From: Leptidea sinapis
Lineage: Eukaryota; Arthropoda; Insecta; Lepidoptera; Pieridae
Length of the DNA stretch: 64,000 nt
Direction of reading: 5' to 3'
Assembly (NCBI RefSeq): GCF_905404315.1
Contig: NC_066277.1
Span: 14,655,501 to 14,719,500 of the forward strand
Below are positions 29,850-41,671 of this stretch, piece by piece. Position 1 is the first letter of the stretch. The number at the start of each line of letters is the position of its first letter. The position numbers were made by a program, and so were the translations under genes. The notes beneath the pieces are model-generated. The model was not told the origin of the DNA, ran no database searches, and worked only from the letters and a program-made list of their open reading frames with translations.

Positions 29850-31030
29850 ATTAGAGGAATGAAGGGTAAGCTTGCGTAGTGCCGATTGGCTCGCCAGTCG
29901 TATTCCGTCCCCCGTACCGATACGGCACCCCGGACAATTCCAGTGTACAATCACGTTCAAAATTATATAGTTATTTGCTATTATTTTTTTTTTGATTATT
30001 GTTATGTTTGAGTTGGTCTATTCAATACACACACACACATGTTCTATTGTTGAGAATTTTTTGGACGACTCGTAATTAACTATGTACATAAGTTCTTAAC
30101 ACTTTAACGTTAAATATTTTTCAAAGTATAATTAATTTACGTTTGCAACAGTACCTACCCCTACGCAGCTAAATGCCACATTTCGCTCTTTGCTAGACTA
30201 TAACTATTTGTCATTGAAATAATATCATTATTATTATTTTACTATAAATTAATTAAAGTAATATTTCTAAGGCGTGCGCGACAGTACCCATGCGCAGATA
30301 TCCCCTCCACACACGTTTCGTTCAGCGCTAGACTAACATCGAAAATCTTGCTTTAATGTTGGCAGAGTATGTCATATATATAAAAAATCTCTTTCATACC
30401 GGCTCTAGTACCTCCCCCAAATTAAGTCTTGGAATGTACGCCTAAAACTCTATTAATTGATACATTCCATCATTATAATTTTAAACTTTTAACATGACAA
30501 TAAATATATCTACTTCACAAAACATCTAAATTGTTTTATTTTACACTTAACTTAATCACTCTGTAGATGACAGAACTTTCCGGTCTAGTTGTGGAGTTGT
30601 CGAGCAATCGGTACTTATGTAACACCCTGTAGATAATTTTTATGGATATCTGATCGAATCTTTATAGCGCATGAGATGCAGAACAGAAAAATGTATAACT
30701 TTAATACCATTATCAGTAGGCTTGGAATTTGAGAATATAATACTAATGCAATTTCATAAAATTAAATTTAGCAAAAATATAGTGCTTTATATTTTAGTCG
30801 TTTTAGGCCTAATATGCATATCAGTACTCAAAAAACGTTATTGTAGGTAATGTTGCCAATAATTGCCTTACAGAATATTTAATAGACTTATATTATATTC
30901 GAGTCATGATTCAAATTTAAAAAAATAATATTTAAAATTTTAAGTACCTAAAATCAAAACAAAAACTGTAAAAGTAAAAGATATAAAATATATAAAATTT
31001 TCTCTCGGCTTTTTGGTTATATTAAGAAAT
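29850..31030. other. Gene-free stretch
   Basis: Two loosely similar blocks (CAACAGTACC...TTTGCTAGACTA at 30150-30200 and CGACAGTACC...GCGCTAGACTAAC at 30279-30340) suggest a diverged local duplication. No gene is visible. Confidence 0.4.
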
Positions 31031-31031
31031 A

Positions 31032-31400
31032 CTAGCTGACCCGACAGACGTTGTTCTGTACATAATATAAAAAAAACTATTTTTTATGAATATGTCAATA
31101 ATATTTCATAACATCAATAATTATTTCGTAAAATATGCTTCCTGTTGCTATAATGAAATTGTTTCACAGCAGAACTGTGAAACCATGCGTCATAAATCCT
31201 CTCATAGAAAATATGTCCATACAAAACAAATATGGGAATTAAAATAATTATGGGTCCCAAAACAAAATAAAAACCATCCTATCTTTCAAGTTGGACTAAA
31301 CTGCACTCCATGAAGTAATCCCCATTAAAATCCGTTCATTAGCTTAGGAGTTCACTGAAAACGAACATCAGGACACTGGACTTATATATATATATATTAA
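31032..31400 (+). repeat. Family C repeat
   Basis: Full-length, ending in ATCAGGACACTGGACTTATA and an AT tail. Confidence 0.85.
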
Positions 31401-31836
31401 GATATTAATATTTTTAAGATAATTTTTGCCGCGTCGTATTTTATTTTTAATGTATTGCTTATTTATAACAACACGGGTAGCACGAATTGACTAAAATATA
31501 GTGACGTTATTTCATTCACATTTATTGTCGTTAAATTTATCAGCAGCTCTCAAACTATAACGTGACGAATGCCCATGACGTCATAATTTCATCACGAAAT
31601 TTATTTCTCGATGTCACGTTCAGTATTCACTTTCATAATAATTCACAATTATTGGTAAAGACATACTTAGATTCACAGATAAAGAAATATACATACATAC
31701 ATATTCTCACGAGTCATTGTGAAATTATAGCTGATAACGATAATATTTTAGCCCGATGGATCAACGGTAATTGTCGCATGACTAGGAGATCGTAGATTTA
31801 TTTTTTTATGGGGTTTGATTATAATTATATATATAA
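31401..31836. other. Gene-free stretch
   Basis: No element recognised; the 77-codon ORF at 31562 has no domain and I do not call it. Confidence 0.35.
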
Positions 31837-31837
31837 C

Positions 31838-32446
31838 TAGTGGACCCAACAGACGTTGTCCTGTACACACGTCTTAAAATCGGTCCAGCCGTTAGGAGGA
31901 GTTCACTAACATACACATGAGCAGGAGAATTATATTATATGGACGGAATTAAGAATCTAAACCAATCTCAAATTCACTGAAACAAACAAAAAAATCATCA
32001 AAATCGGTCCAGCCGTTTAGGTGGTGGTTTAATTGTGAATTTAAACCATTCTCGAATCCACCTGAAGACACACGCCAATCTTAAATTCACTGGAACACAC
32101 AAAAATATCATCAAAATCGGTCCAGCCGTTTAGGAGGTAGTTCAATTGTGAATCTAAACTATCCTCGAATTCCCTTGAACTCACACAAAAAAATTCACAC
32201 AAGAAATATATATATAAAGATTCTTCTGTTCGTGTGTTGACAGTGAAGTCCTCCTAAACGGCTGGACCGATTTGAATGAAATTTTATATGTGTGTTCAAG
32301 TGGATTCGAGGATGGTTAAGATTCACAATTTAACTACCTCCTAAATGGCTAGACTGATTTTGATTCTCAATACAGTCCATATATAATTCTCACACACTCT
32401 TTAACACGTATGTACAGGACAACGTCTGTTGGGTCCGCTAGTAGTT
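31838..32446. repeat. 600-bp imperfect palindrome with CTAG ends and internal tandem units
   Basis: The left end (CTAGTGGACCCAACAGACGT, then TGTCCTGTACA) is the reverse complement of the right end (TGTACAGGACAACGTCTGTT, then GGGTCCGCTAG). The left arm holds two to three direct copies of a block ending ATCAAAATCGGTCCAGCCGT (around 32000 and 32115). The centre is at about 32215. Related single-arm copies lie near 52250-52440 and 52770-52830. Confidence 0.8.
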
Positions 32447-32534
32447 TTTTTTAATTCGGAAAGGAAAATATCTTTTCTTGATTTATGGGTACAAAGTTAA
32501 ATAATTTATGGATGTATAGTTATTATAGTTATAA

Positions 32535-32711
32535 TTTATGGAGCCTATAGATGTAAGGCAACGTATGACAACAGGGCAGGTTGATTACTTTAGCGTGCGT
32601 GTCAAGCTACATCCAACACTCGCGCAACGCACACTTTGTTTTAGTGTAGCTTGCGTTGCTGAAAATATAGGTTAACAGTTTGCCACTACTTTTTTAAACG
32701 TCTTATTTTTT
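32535..32711 (+). mobile_element. MITE-like family I, partial
   Basis: GCAACGTATGACAACAGGGC and CGTGTCAAGCTACATCC match 14660-14905; the right end is replaced by a family A copy. The missing end appears after that copy at 33020-33045 (CTGTCACAGTCTATCTAGAG), so family A inserted into it. Confidence 0.65.
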
Positions 32712-33018
32712 AATGAAAATAATGGAGAAGAGGAGCTGGACGTTCAGCTGATGGTAATTGATACGCCCTGCCCATTACAATGCCGTGCCGCTCAGGATTT
32801 TTGAAAAACCCAAAAATTCTGAGCGACACTGCAGTTGCGCTCGTCACCTTGAGACATAAGATGTTAATTCTCACTTGCCCAGTAATTCCACTAGCTACGG
32901 CGACATTAAGACCGAAACGCGATAATGTTTACACATTACTGCTTCACGAAAATAGGCGCCGTTGTGGTACCCATAATCTAGCCGGCATCCTGTGCAAAGG
33001 AGCCTCCCATACTCTTCA
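32712..33018 (-). repeat. Family A repeat, full length
   Basis: From the A-rich 3' end to GGAGCCTCCCA. Inserted inside a family I element. Confidence 0.88.
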
Positions 33019-33045
33019 CGACTGTCACAGTCTATCTAGAGGTAT

Positions 33046-33928
33046 TTGAATTATCTTAGGGTACGATGAGGTACATACCTCCGGCGTGGACCTCTATTTA
33101 CATAACCGAATCGAAGCTGCAATTAGCACCTTCAATTAACCTGTAAATTTCCTCATAACAAATTGATAAGCTCTTAGTCTAAGAGCTAGTGACCCTGGCC
33201 CCCATTTTATTTTATTTATGTGAATTAGTGACAAGACGATTGCATTCACACCGTAAGTTATGTACGCCTCGTCAATTTCAATGCAGTGTCATTCAGAGTT
33301 CATATTCAAATTACAAACTTTTTTATTCACAATTGTATATGAAATCACTCATTGAAATTGAAAAAACTACCGATTCGCAATTAAAATCCTCAGACCTGAA
33401 AAGAAAGGGCGCAAGATACTCAGCGGGTTTCTGCTTTGTTTTTTAAATAAAATTTTGATACCATCAAATTTATAATTTAAATACCGTGTCGGTGGTAGCT
33501 CCATTCCCAATCTGTGGTGTAATTAAGAACCACACAAATTTCCTTTAACAATTCTTTGTTTTTAAAGTTTTCAACATTTTCTGGGATCTTTTTTATATTA
33601 CAAATAATTTCTAAATAGTAAAGTTATGTTTATTGGTCAAATGGTCAAAGTATAACAAGAATTACGAATTGTTATCAAAATAAGAAAACTTATCGTCTCG
33701 ATGCAGTTAAAATATAGCTCTCCTTTTGGTAGTCAGGAAATAAATCATGGCACTCATAAATTCACAAGTAAAAAATGTTTACCGCCCAAAGAAGTGGGCG
33801 CGTGTGACTAATTCAAATTCAATATTTTATTAAAAATAGGAGATTATGATATCTCTTATTGAATGTCAAAAAATACCAACCATTCGATAATAAAATCCTC
33901 AGACCTGAGAAGAACGGGCGCAATATGC
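33046..33928. other. LINE family H tail fragments, no gene
   Basis: Two fragments (about 33270-33490 and 33810-33928) carry CAGACCTGARAAGAA.GGGCGCAA, the family H 3' end seen inverted at 53830-53960. The rest is unclassified. ORFs at 33189 and 33863 run through these repeats. Confidence 0.5.
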
Positions 33929-34249
33929 TTACGGTCAATCCCAATGTATCTCTTACTTGAGATAAAAATCGTAACTACCCTTGAATTTTCTGTCCCAATA
34001 AACTTATCGACGGTAACTCACCTTATCCGTGCACGCTGTCTATCAATATGTCGACGTATAGCTTACCAGCGATATAAAGTTTTTATGGAAATTGCGATTC
34101 ACGCGTCCCAATATAAGGCGATAAGAATGACTATATATAATGACTATATTGTATATTGGGACAGCTTCAGATTATTGACAGCTAATTACTGACAGTAGAA
34201 GGTAGTAATTTATCTCTATCTGAAGATAGTATATTGGGAACGGCCGTTA
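33929..34249 (+). mobile_element. MITE family P
   Basis: Ends in ATTGGGAACGGCCGTTAG with a diverged inverted partner at the left (ACGGTCAATCCCAATGTAT). Internal landmarks CAATAAACTTATCGACGG and AACTCACCTTATCCG are shared with 61266-61581. Confidence 0.75.
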
Positions 34250-34396
34250 GCGCGCTTCTTTTTTTCATAAAATATGGTTGTTATGTTATATCTTACAATA
34301 TAATTAATGAATTAATAATTACTGTACTTTATTCTCCTATTATTATTAATTAAAATTTATCTATTAATTTCCATGTTCCATCAGGCAATTATCTAT

Positions 34397-34742
34397 TACA
34401 TCTATACATATAAATAAAATTGGAGTGTCTGTTTGTAATATTAAAGTAATAACCGTTTATACTACATTTATATGAATATATATACACCAAAATAACATTT
34501 TTAACAATTTTTGTCTGTCTGTCTGTCTATTTGTTCCGGCTAATCTCTGAAATGGCTTGACTGATTTTGACGCGACTTTTATTGGAAGTTAGCTGATGTA
34601 ATAAGGAGTAACTTAGGCTACGTTTATTTTAGAAAAAATCTTTTATTTTAGAAAAATAAAGTAATGTTGCAATGTCCAAGAAACGGTCTAACTCTAAAAA
34701 TAATTTTTATGCTGAGACAACGTTTGCCGGGTCAGCTAGTTA
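34397..34742 (-). repeat. CTAG-ended repeat related to families B and C
   Basis: Ends ACGTTTGCCGGGTCAGCTAG followed by T; the interior (GTCTGTCTGTCTGTCT, GGCTTGACTGATTTTGACGC) differs from B and C. Confidence 0.65.
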
Positions 34743-35215
34743 TAAATATAAATCTATGGACGCAGTTTAAGTTATTTTTTAAGTATTGAGTCTTCTTTCA
34801 GTAAAAGTTACGTTTTCAATATTTTAGGTACTTCCCCTCCGTGTGGCATAGCCGTGGGACACAATATTATACAGAATATAAAATTCATTTATTAATTCAT
34901 TATATTAATTCATTAAAACCTGTTAGAAAATGGATTATTTATGCATCTGGACAAACAAACAGACGGTAAAAGTGTACAGCGGTCACGACAGGTCAAGTTA
35001 AATTCAAAGAATACAATGAATGAAAATCGTTTGGTCAGCTTCGACCACCTGTGATTCAATGTTACAAAGAAATATTCGATTGAATTTAAGTTACCGCTTT
35101 TGTCGACAGCAGTTTAATTATATGTCCTGGAAAAGTTAGCAATGTGTATATAAGTGTTTAGTTACATCCGGTATTATATTTTTTTATGAATAGTATAAAA
35201 TAATAATAATATTGA
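34743..35215. other. Gene-free stretch
   Basis: AT-rich; AAAAGTTACGTTTTCAATAT...TTAGGTACTTCCCCTCC (34803-34845) resembles 47283-47330, an unclassified repeat. Confidence 0.35.
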
Positions 35216-35216
35216 C

Positions 35217-35460
35217 GCACATTTTACACAAATTATCTTGCCCCAAATTAGGCATATATAGCTTGTGTTATGGCTTGCAAGACAACGATATATTTAATAC
35301 AATATACTAACTTAAACATACATAAATACATATAAACATCCATGGCTCGGAAACAAACATCCATAGTCATCATATAAATGCTTGGACCTACCGGGATTCG
35401 AACCCGGGACCTTTAGCTTAGTAGGTAGGATCGCTAACCAGTCGGCTATACAGGTCGTCA
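35217..35460 (-). mobile_element. tRNA-derived SINE
   Basis: On the minus strand a tRNA-like head pairs 7 bp at the acceptor (GACCTGT with GTAGGTC, two wobbles). It has a good A box (TAGCCGACTGG), a perfect T-arm (CCGGG/CCCGG) and a perfect B box (GGTTCGAATCC). A body with ATGTTTATATGTATTTATG and ATTAAATATATCGTTGTCTT follows. The body places it in a known type of lepidopteran SINE; the anticodon stem is degenerate. Confidence 0.82.
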
Positions 35461-35509
35461 ATACAGTATTATAAATTTTTATAACCTCAAGGTTTAATAG
35501 CGTATGGTT

Positions 35510-35880
35510 CTGCGATTGAATTGGCTAGATAGCCTGGTGTTGCGTAGAGACGTCGCTTCATTGTGTGTCTTCTACCGCATCTATCACGGGGAGTGTTCCG
35601 AAGAGCTGTTTCACCTGATTCCTGCCGCCGAAATCCACCTTCAGATATCATCCCCCACAGTGCGGTTTTCAAGGAACTTTCTCCCACGTACAACCAGGCT
35701 ATGGAATAAGCTTCCTTGTGTTTCCAGGATGATATGAGCACCTTCAAAAAAGCGTGTACACTTTTTTAAATGGCCGGCAACGCTCCTGTGATTCGTCTGC
35801 TGTTGCAAGGGAATGTAGGTGGCGGTGATCACTTAACATCAGGTGACCCGTACGCTCTTTTGTCCTCTTTTTTTTAAAAA
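35510..35880 (+). pseudogene. LINE family E 3' fragment
   Basis: ASLCVFYRIYHGECSEELFH and TVRFSRNFLPRTTRLWNKLP can be read, followed by the shared 3' end. A deletion removes the R..HKLGYHPHH part. Confidence 0.8.
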
Positions 35881-36360
35881 TAAACTTCACCCAATAAAGT
35901 TTTCGCATTATATATAAAATATATATAAATCTTCAATCAATCTTTGCTGTTCGTAGTTCCGTTAACATCAAATCTGAAACGAGTGAGAAATTGTTAAAAA
36001 AATTTGATATTTGAATAACTTGTGTAAAAATAATTTTGAAATTAATTAAGATTTGCCTATTGAAACAAAATATTTTTTTTATTTAATTGCAATGTCGTGC
36101 TATGTCCTAACCCAGACTGCTCTACTTACCTCTCCCTTCTTTTTACTTACTTTGGCATCCCCCCCCTATTTTTATGCAACAGGTAGACCGCAGCTCTCAA
36201 CGAATGTTTCTCTATCGATATCATTTAGATGTTTTCTTTTCGTTCGTTTAGGTGCCAAAGTATACGCTTGACAAGCGTAACTACAAAACTTAATCTTAAG
36301 GCCGCTATTCAAAGTAATCGCCAAAATAGATCATAATTGAAACCATTTTATGACGCCCCC
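35881..36360. other. Gene-free stretch
   Basis: No element recognised; the 72-codon ORF at 36053 is hydrophobic and low in complexity and is not called. Confidence 0.35.
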
Positions 36361-36365
36361 ATACT

Positions 36366-36450
36366 AGGCATAGCCTGTACTATGGGTACAAGATAACGAT
36401 ATATTTAATACAATATACCTACTTACACATACATATAAACAAAAAATCTT
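36366..36450 (-). repeat. SINE 3' tail fragment
   Basis: AGCCTGTACTATGGGTACAA and CGATATATTTAATACAATAT match the tail of the SINE at 35217-35460. Confidence 0.7.
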
Positions 36451-36454
36451 TTTA

Positions 36455-36668
36455 ATTAAAGAGCGCAAAAAAAAGAATGCTGGGAGAGCTTCTTGAGCCG
36501 TTTCTTTTCGAAACGGTAGACTGTCAACTACCTACTTTCTTATATACTAGACAATAGTGTAGTCTATTAGAAATGACATAAAAGAGATTTCTAAAGGAAT
36601 CAATTTTGAGAAAATAAATGCCTTTTATGCCTTTAAGTTTAATTCAATAAAGTTTATTTGACTTTGAT
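36455..36668 (+). repeat. Family F repeat, near full length
   Basis: Runs from AAAGAGCGCAAAAAAAAGAA through CTTCTTGAGCCG and ATTAGAAATGACAT to a TTCAATAAAGTTTATTTGAC tail. Confidence 0.75.
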
Positions 36669-36669
36669 A

Positions 36670-37520
36670 GATAACGCTACCAATATCAGATGTTAAGACA
36701 GACAGACACTTGCGTTAAGGCGACACTAAATGCCGGCGACCTTGAGCGATATGAGTTCACGGCTCCTATTTAACAAAGCCAATATTTTCAAAATTCTTGG
36801 GTCGAAAATGTAACATTTTAACAGGCGCAAACTGCTTAATTGCTTACAATCCTCATTATTGATTACTAATCTAAATAAATGTACCTACACAAAAAAGTAA
36901 AATCCACAAGAACAACTTTTATGATACTAGTATACTAAACAAATGCATGATGCCGAGAAGAAGCTTGTTTAACTGCAAAGAAAACTGGTAGTTCATGATA
37001 GCTCTAGAGTGCTAACTTTAACCAACAATAAGCATTAGCAACCTACAAGTAAGGCTTAAGGGTATGTGTAACAGGATAAAATAGTGTTCATAGCTCCAAA
37101 TCCTATATTTTCACCACAAAACTTCTCTAAACACCTTGTTTGCATGTTTTCTGTTTACCCTTCACCTGAAAGAATCCAGAATATCATAATGGGATACTCT
37201 CTAAGCAATTTTGACTTTCTTTTCCTTTTTTTTAATAGTAAATAGTAGTAAGAATCATAAAGATTCTCCATAGAAACTATTAAATTTTATCTTAGAGTTG
37301 TAAAGTACGCACTTCCCGAGAGCTTTTGATAAGAAGGCTTAGTACAATTTGGTCAAGTTGAAGTTGGGGGCCGTTGACCCCGCCTTGCACATGGGTAAAC
37401 TTAAAACAACCTCACAGATGTTAGAAAATTGTCGCCACAGTAATCTTTATCGAGAATTTAGGTGAGTTCTTAATATAAATTTAAATTACAACAATTATTG
37501 TGAGAATTTTTTATATTCTT
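36670..37520. other. Gene-free stretch
   Basis: No gene or repeat recognised. Confidence 0.4.
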
Positions 37521-37522
37521 AC

Positions 37523-37890
37523 TAGTTGACCCGACAAACGTTGTTCTGTACATAATAAAAAATGCTGTTTTTTATGAATTTGTCAATAATATTTCAAAAC
37601 ATTAAGAATTATTTCGTAAAATATGCTCCCTTTTGTTATAATGAAAATGTTTCACAGCAGAACTGTCAAACCGTAAGTCAATAAATTCTCTCAAAGAAAA
37701 TATCTCTATACAAATAAATATTGGAAATTAGAATAATTATGGGTCTCAAATCGAAATAAAAACAATCGTATCTCTCAAGTTGGACTAAACTGCACTCCAT
37801 GAAGTAGTCCCCATTAAAATCTTTTGATTAGTTAAGTAGTTCACTAGAAACAAACATCAGAACACTGGATTTATATAAGTATATAAAATA
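37523..37890 (+). repeat. Family C repeat
   Basis: Starts CTAGTTGACCCGACAAACG; same interior and AT-rich end as the other copies. Confidence 0.85.
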
Positions 37891-38039
37891 ATATGATTAA
37901 TTATTATGAAAAAATGTATATTAAAACATGTTTAGGGTTCAGTAGCTCAAAAGGAAAAGCGGGACCCTTATAGGATCACTGTTTGTTTATCCGTCCTTCT
38001 GTCTGTCAAGACCGTTTATCTGGGGAACGCGTGGAGTTA

Positions 38040-38220
38040 TCGAGTTGAAATTAAAATTCTGAGAGACTTGTGTCTCATTTTAACTTTAAGTCTCGTGCCA
38101 GAGTTAGGCGAGTCAACATAGGCGAGAAACACGTGTCGAATTGTTTGAAGACAAATATTGCCAGCATTAACACTCAAGAAAACTTAAAATATTTGGATAA
38201 GTTCGGATTTCCGCAAAATA
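38040..38220 (+). repeat. Degenerate Penelope-like terminal repeat
   Basis: AGTCTCGTGCCAGAGTTAGG and GAAACACGTGTCGAATTG match 57440-57520, but the hammerhead-like core between them is deleted. Confidence 0.6.
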
Positions 38221-38480
38221 ACACCATCTTCAATAAATTTTCTTAAAAAATTAATTCCAAGCGCCAATCAACATTGGGTAGAGTAACTATAAATTCCATA
38301 GACTACTATGGAAGAAACCATCGCACATGCAATCTTGAATACCCATCAGGCAGCCCTATTTATCAACTCCAATATTCTCCGAGAAGAATGTGAAGACCCG
38401 CATTGATTTTAGTCAGAATTTGAGTAATATAGTCAACATTTCACACACAATTTTAGGTAGCCGTAAGTTATTTTAGATTA
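38221..38480. other. Gene-free stretch
   Basis: Nothing recognised. Confidence 0.3.
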
Positions 38481-38483
38481 TTT

Positions 38484-38652
38484 TTACGTCTACATACGTG
38501 ACTGCTGTGAATATGTCGAAAAATAGAGGTTGACAGTTACCCCCTATTTTGAGCAATGCAGGCCCACAAACACAAAGTGACATACAAATCGTGAGCGTAA
38601 GAAGCAGCTTGTCACGCACTCTAAAGTAATACCTGGCCTGTTTTGATCGGTC
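38484..38652 (-). mobile_element. MITE-like family I
   Basis: TACGTCTACATACGTGACTG to CCTGGCCTGTTTTGATCGG, inverted relative to 14660-14905. Confidence 0.65.
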
Positions 38653-38654
38653 GT

Positions 38655-39196
38655 GTACGTAATTGAACTCCTCCAAAACGGCTCGACCGATTTTCGTGAA
38701 TCTTAGCGTGCATATCGGCTAGGGTGGAGAATCGGCCTACATCTATTTTTCATCCCCCTAAGAAAATGGGCCCATTTACCCCAAAAAATTTGTTTTTTAT
38801 TTTTTGACAATTTATTTTAAATTTGTTTAATTATGATTCAGCATTATAAAATACATACAAATTCAAGTTTTCACCGACCTACGACTATCTACACTTACTT
38901 TTGTATCGCGATTTTAATATTATTCGTAGATTTTGACGTTCAATAAGTGATTTTAAATCCTATTTCGAATAAAAATATTTGAATTTGAATTTGAATTCTA
39001 ATCCATCCACAGACACCCAATAGAGTTGCAATATGGCAATCGAATATAATGATTATTGTAGTACGATAAATTTTATGTATGATATATTTCCGATTCTCAG
39101 ATCGGTCGTCATATTTTTTTATACTCTAAAATTTTTTATTATTGAATTTTTTTATTACTTTATATGGCAATACAACGTTTGATGGGTCAGCTAGTC
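38655..39196 (-). repeat. Family B repeat, long form, with a nested LINE tail
   Basis: Runs from AACTCCTCCAAAACGGCTCG to GGGTCAGCTAG. At about 38928-38995 it is interrupted by a family H 3' tail (TTGACGTTCAATAAGTGATT ... TTGAATTTGAATTTGAAT) on the + strand, so family H moved after this copy was in place. Confidence 0.8.
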
Positions 39197-39379
39197 TAGA
39201 TACATAAATTATATAATACTATCTATGCATTATTACCTAGTATTTTATTGTATAATTTAATACCATGGCCTATGAAACGGCCCTTGACCCTAGCTAACCT
39301 ATAACATAGCCGTACAGTTTATTCGTTTTTCTTCATTTGGGTGGACAGTTAAGTTTGGAAATCTGCGTTTATAAGGCAG

Positions 39380-39690
39380 CACCAGTGGGAGGCTCCTTTG
39401 GACCGGATGCCGGCTACATTATGGGTACCACAACGGCGCCTTTTTCTGACGTGAAGCAGTTATGTGTTAGGTTTATTGTGTTTCGGTCTGAAGGGCGCCG
39501 TAGCTAGTGAAATTACTGGGCAAATGAGACTTGACATCTTCTGTCTCAAGCGACGAGCGCAGTTGTAGCGCCGCTCAGACGTTTTGGGTTTTTTAATAAT
39601 CGTGAGCAGCACTGCATTGTAACGGGCAGGGCGTATCAATTTCCATCAGCTGAACGTCCTGCTGGTCTCGTTCTTGAGTATCATAAAAAA
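39380..39690 (+). repeat. Family A repeat, full length
   Basis: CAGTGGGAGGCTCCTTTGGA to the CATAAAAAAA end. Confidence 0.9.
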
Positions 39691-40290
39691 AATAACCTGC
39701 GATCGGGTACCTAACAATCAAAGCCTCGTTTATCTTATTTTATTAAAGATACTGATCCATATTGTATCTAAAAATAAACCAATTAATAAATGATCATTTA
39801 TCTTATTATATCAACAGTGTTTATCAATGAATGCATGCCTTCATTAAACCACATTAATAATAATTAGTATAATACACTCTCAGCGTCAAAATATAAGCTC
39901 ATAAATCTAAGCCAACAAAAACCTCTCCTCAAACCTACGAATGTTGAACTTTTCCCGAAAGCTTGATTCTGTGCGCAGGCGCCGTAGAATTCCACTATCG
40001 CTTTCCGAGCTTTCTTCCGCCTGACAGCCTTGGACATTTGGCGCAGGGAATGAATGGAATAGACTTTTTAATATTTTTAAAAGCCTTTACTTATTTACTA
40101 AACATTGCTTTCGCTTTTGTTTTACCTTAATCAGTTTGTATTGATCGTTATCGTTAAAATTACAGCAAAAATTTTTGCATTGAAAATATTGATTTTTTTA
40201 ATGCTAGAGCATCAACTATATATTTTTCTTGCTTCATAAATCAGTTTGGATTATGAATTGGTTTATTAAGCTTTTATTCTTAGATAATTT
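39691..40290. other. Gene-free stretch
   Basis: Nothing recognised. Confidence 0.35.
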
Positions 40291-40465
40291 AAACGTCTAG
40301 ATAGACAGCTGTAAAAACGCCGAAAAAAAGAGCAGCGAAGAGTTTGCCTCTATTATAAACGCTAAAACAAAGTGACAGTCGTATCGCGAGTGTAAGACGT
40401 ATCACACTAAAGTAATAAATTTGACCTGTTGTCATGCGTTACCTAACAGCAAAATGCTCTATCAA
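40290..40465 (-). mobile_element. MITE-like family I, both ends visible
   Basis: Left end ACGTCTAGATAGACAGCTGT and right end TGCTCTATCAAGACGCAT form the inverted pair that defines the family. Confidence 0.7.
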
Positions 40466-40754
40466 GACGCATACATTATTTCATTATGACGTTGTTTCAT
40501 TATGGCTTTACAGCTTTCGGCTCAATTAGATAATGTTTATATGTTAGTCATTCATATTATCGTTGTTATTGATATCTGTCGATAATGAATGCCAATAGCC
40601 GCTCCACTCCACTCGTTGTTCCGTCCGAAGTGAATGAACCAAATGTGAGATGGTACCGAACCAGTACTTTCTCTAAGGTTAAGGCCCTTAAGGGCTTTAC
40701 CCCCGTTCAATGCACTTCTGCATAGACAAAATATAATGTTAATTTGAATTTTTT
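40466..40754. other. Gene-free stretch
   Basis: GC content is slightly higher around 40600-40720; no exon could be supported. Confidence 0.3.
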
Positions 40755-41225
40755 GTTTCGTGTGAAACGGTGCGATTGATTTTTGAAGTGAAAATTTCTT
40801 TAATCGCGTTGGGCAGTTTTTGGTAGGGGGAAATCTTATGGGTTCCCTTCACCGTAATGACTGGCGCACGCGATTAATAAATATCTATATATTCATAATA
40901 TATAGTTCGATACTATTTGTATGGGTGAAATTGCGTGAAGTCGCGTCAACAAAATACTTACAGCAGTATATCTGTAGCTATACAGCTGACGTATTGTGCA
41001 ACAAATTTAATGGATTTATAAAAAGTTCAATGGATATATTATACTGTGCATTGTTGAAGTAGTGTTGTGGTTTGATTAATATATTAATGAAAATAAGTCT
41101 TGAAAATAAATTGAAATTTATAATTTAATTGTTTTTATTATTAACATTATTAAATTTCAGGTTGTAATACTAAAGGTTCTAAGTTTTCACTTCTATCAGC
41201 AGTCTCTAGAATTGTAATTTTTTTT
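40755..41225 (+). repeat. Family L repeat
   Basis: TTTTTGAAGTGAAAATTTCT, CGCGTTGGGC and TTCTAAGTTTTCACTTCT recur at 51142-51260 and 51570-51620. The ends are inverted (GAAGTGAAAA and TTTTCACTTC), so a DNA element is likely. The 80-codon ORF at 40820 lies inside and is not called. Confidence 0.6.
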
Positions 41226-41670
41226 TAATTGTTTTATTAGTTAAAATAATTATTGTAACAGTACCGTTTTACAGGATATGAGTACGCGTGCAAATTGAGG
41301 AAAAGGTGATCACCGCAACTCATATTCATGCAACACCGGAGGAAATCCTAGAGCAATGCCGACCTTTGAAGGTGACACATTAATAACCGTTAAGTAAAGT
41401 GATTCCAAATTTAAAACTTTTTGGGTGTAGTAAAAAAAATTAAACATAGCTTAGACACATTTTTGTTACACAGTGACCTAACTATAACAACGTTAGTGAC
41501 CCAATAATAAAGATGTCTAAAATGGAATTTATCTTTTTCTAATACAAAACAGTGTTTAGATTGTGTTTAACTAAAACATCGTTAAGCACAACATAAACTT
41601 AAGTGTACAGGAACAATTAAAGGCACGGAACGCAATTTTTATCAGCTGTCACCTATCTGTCATCATATAA
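41226..41670. other. Gene-free stretch
   Basis: GTGATCACCGCAACTCATAT at about 41306 resembles the family E 3' end, weakly. Otherwise nothing. Confidence 0.3.
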
Positions 41671-41671
41671 T

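Noticed and set aside
32780..33049. 89-aa ORF (and the similar 79-aa minus-strand ORF at 54351-54590)
   Set aside because: Both are read through family A repeats in the same relative frame; the similarity reflects the repeat, not a protein family.
35395..35460. Minus-strand tRNA gene
   Set aside because: Acceptor and T-arm pair well, but the anticodon stem is broken and a typical SINE body follows.
40820..41062. 80-aa ORF as a host exon
   Set aside because: It lies inside the family L repeat, and part of the same repeat recurs at 51142.
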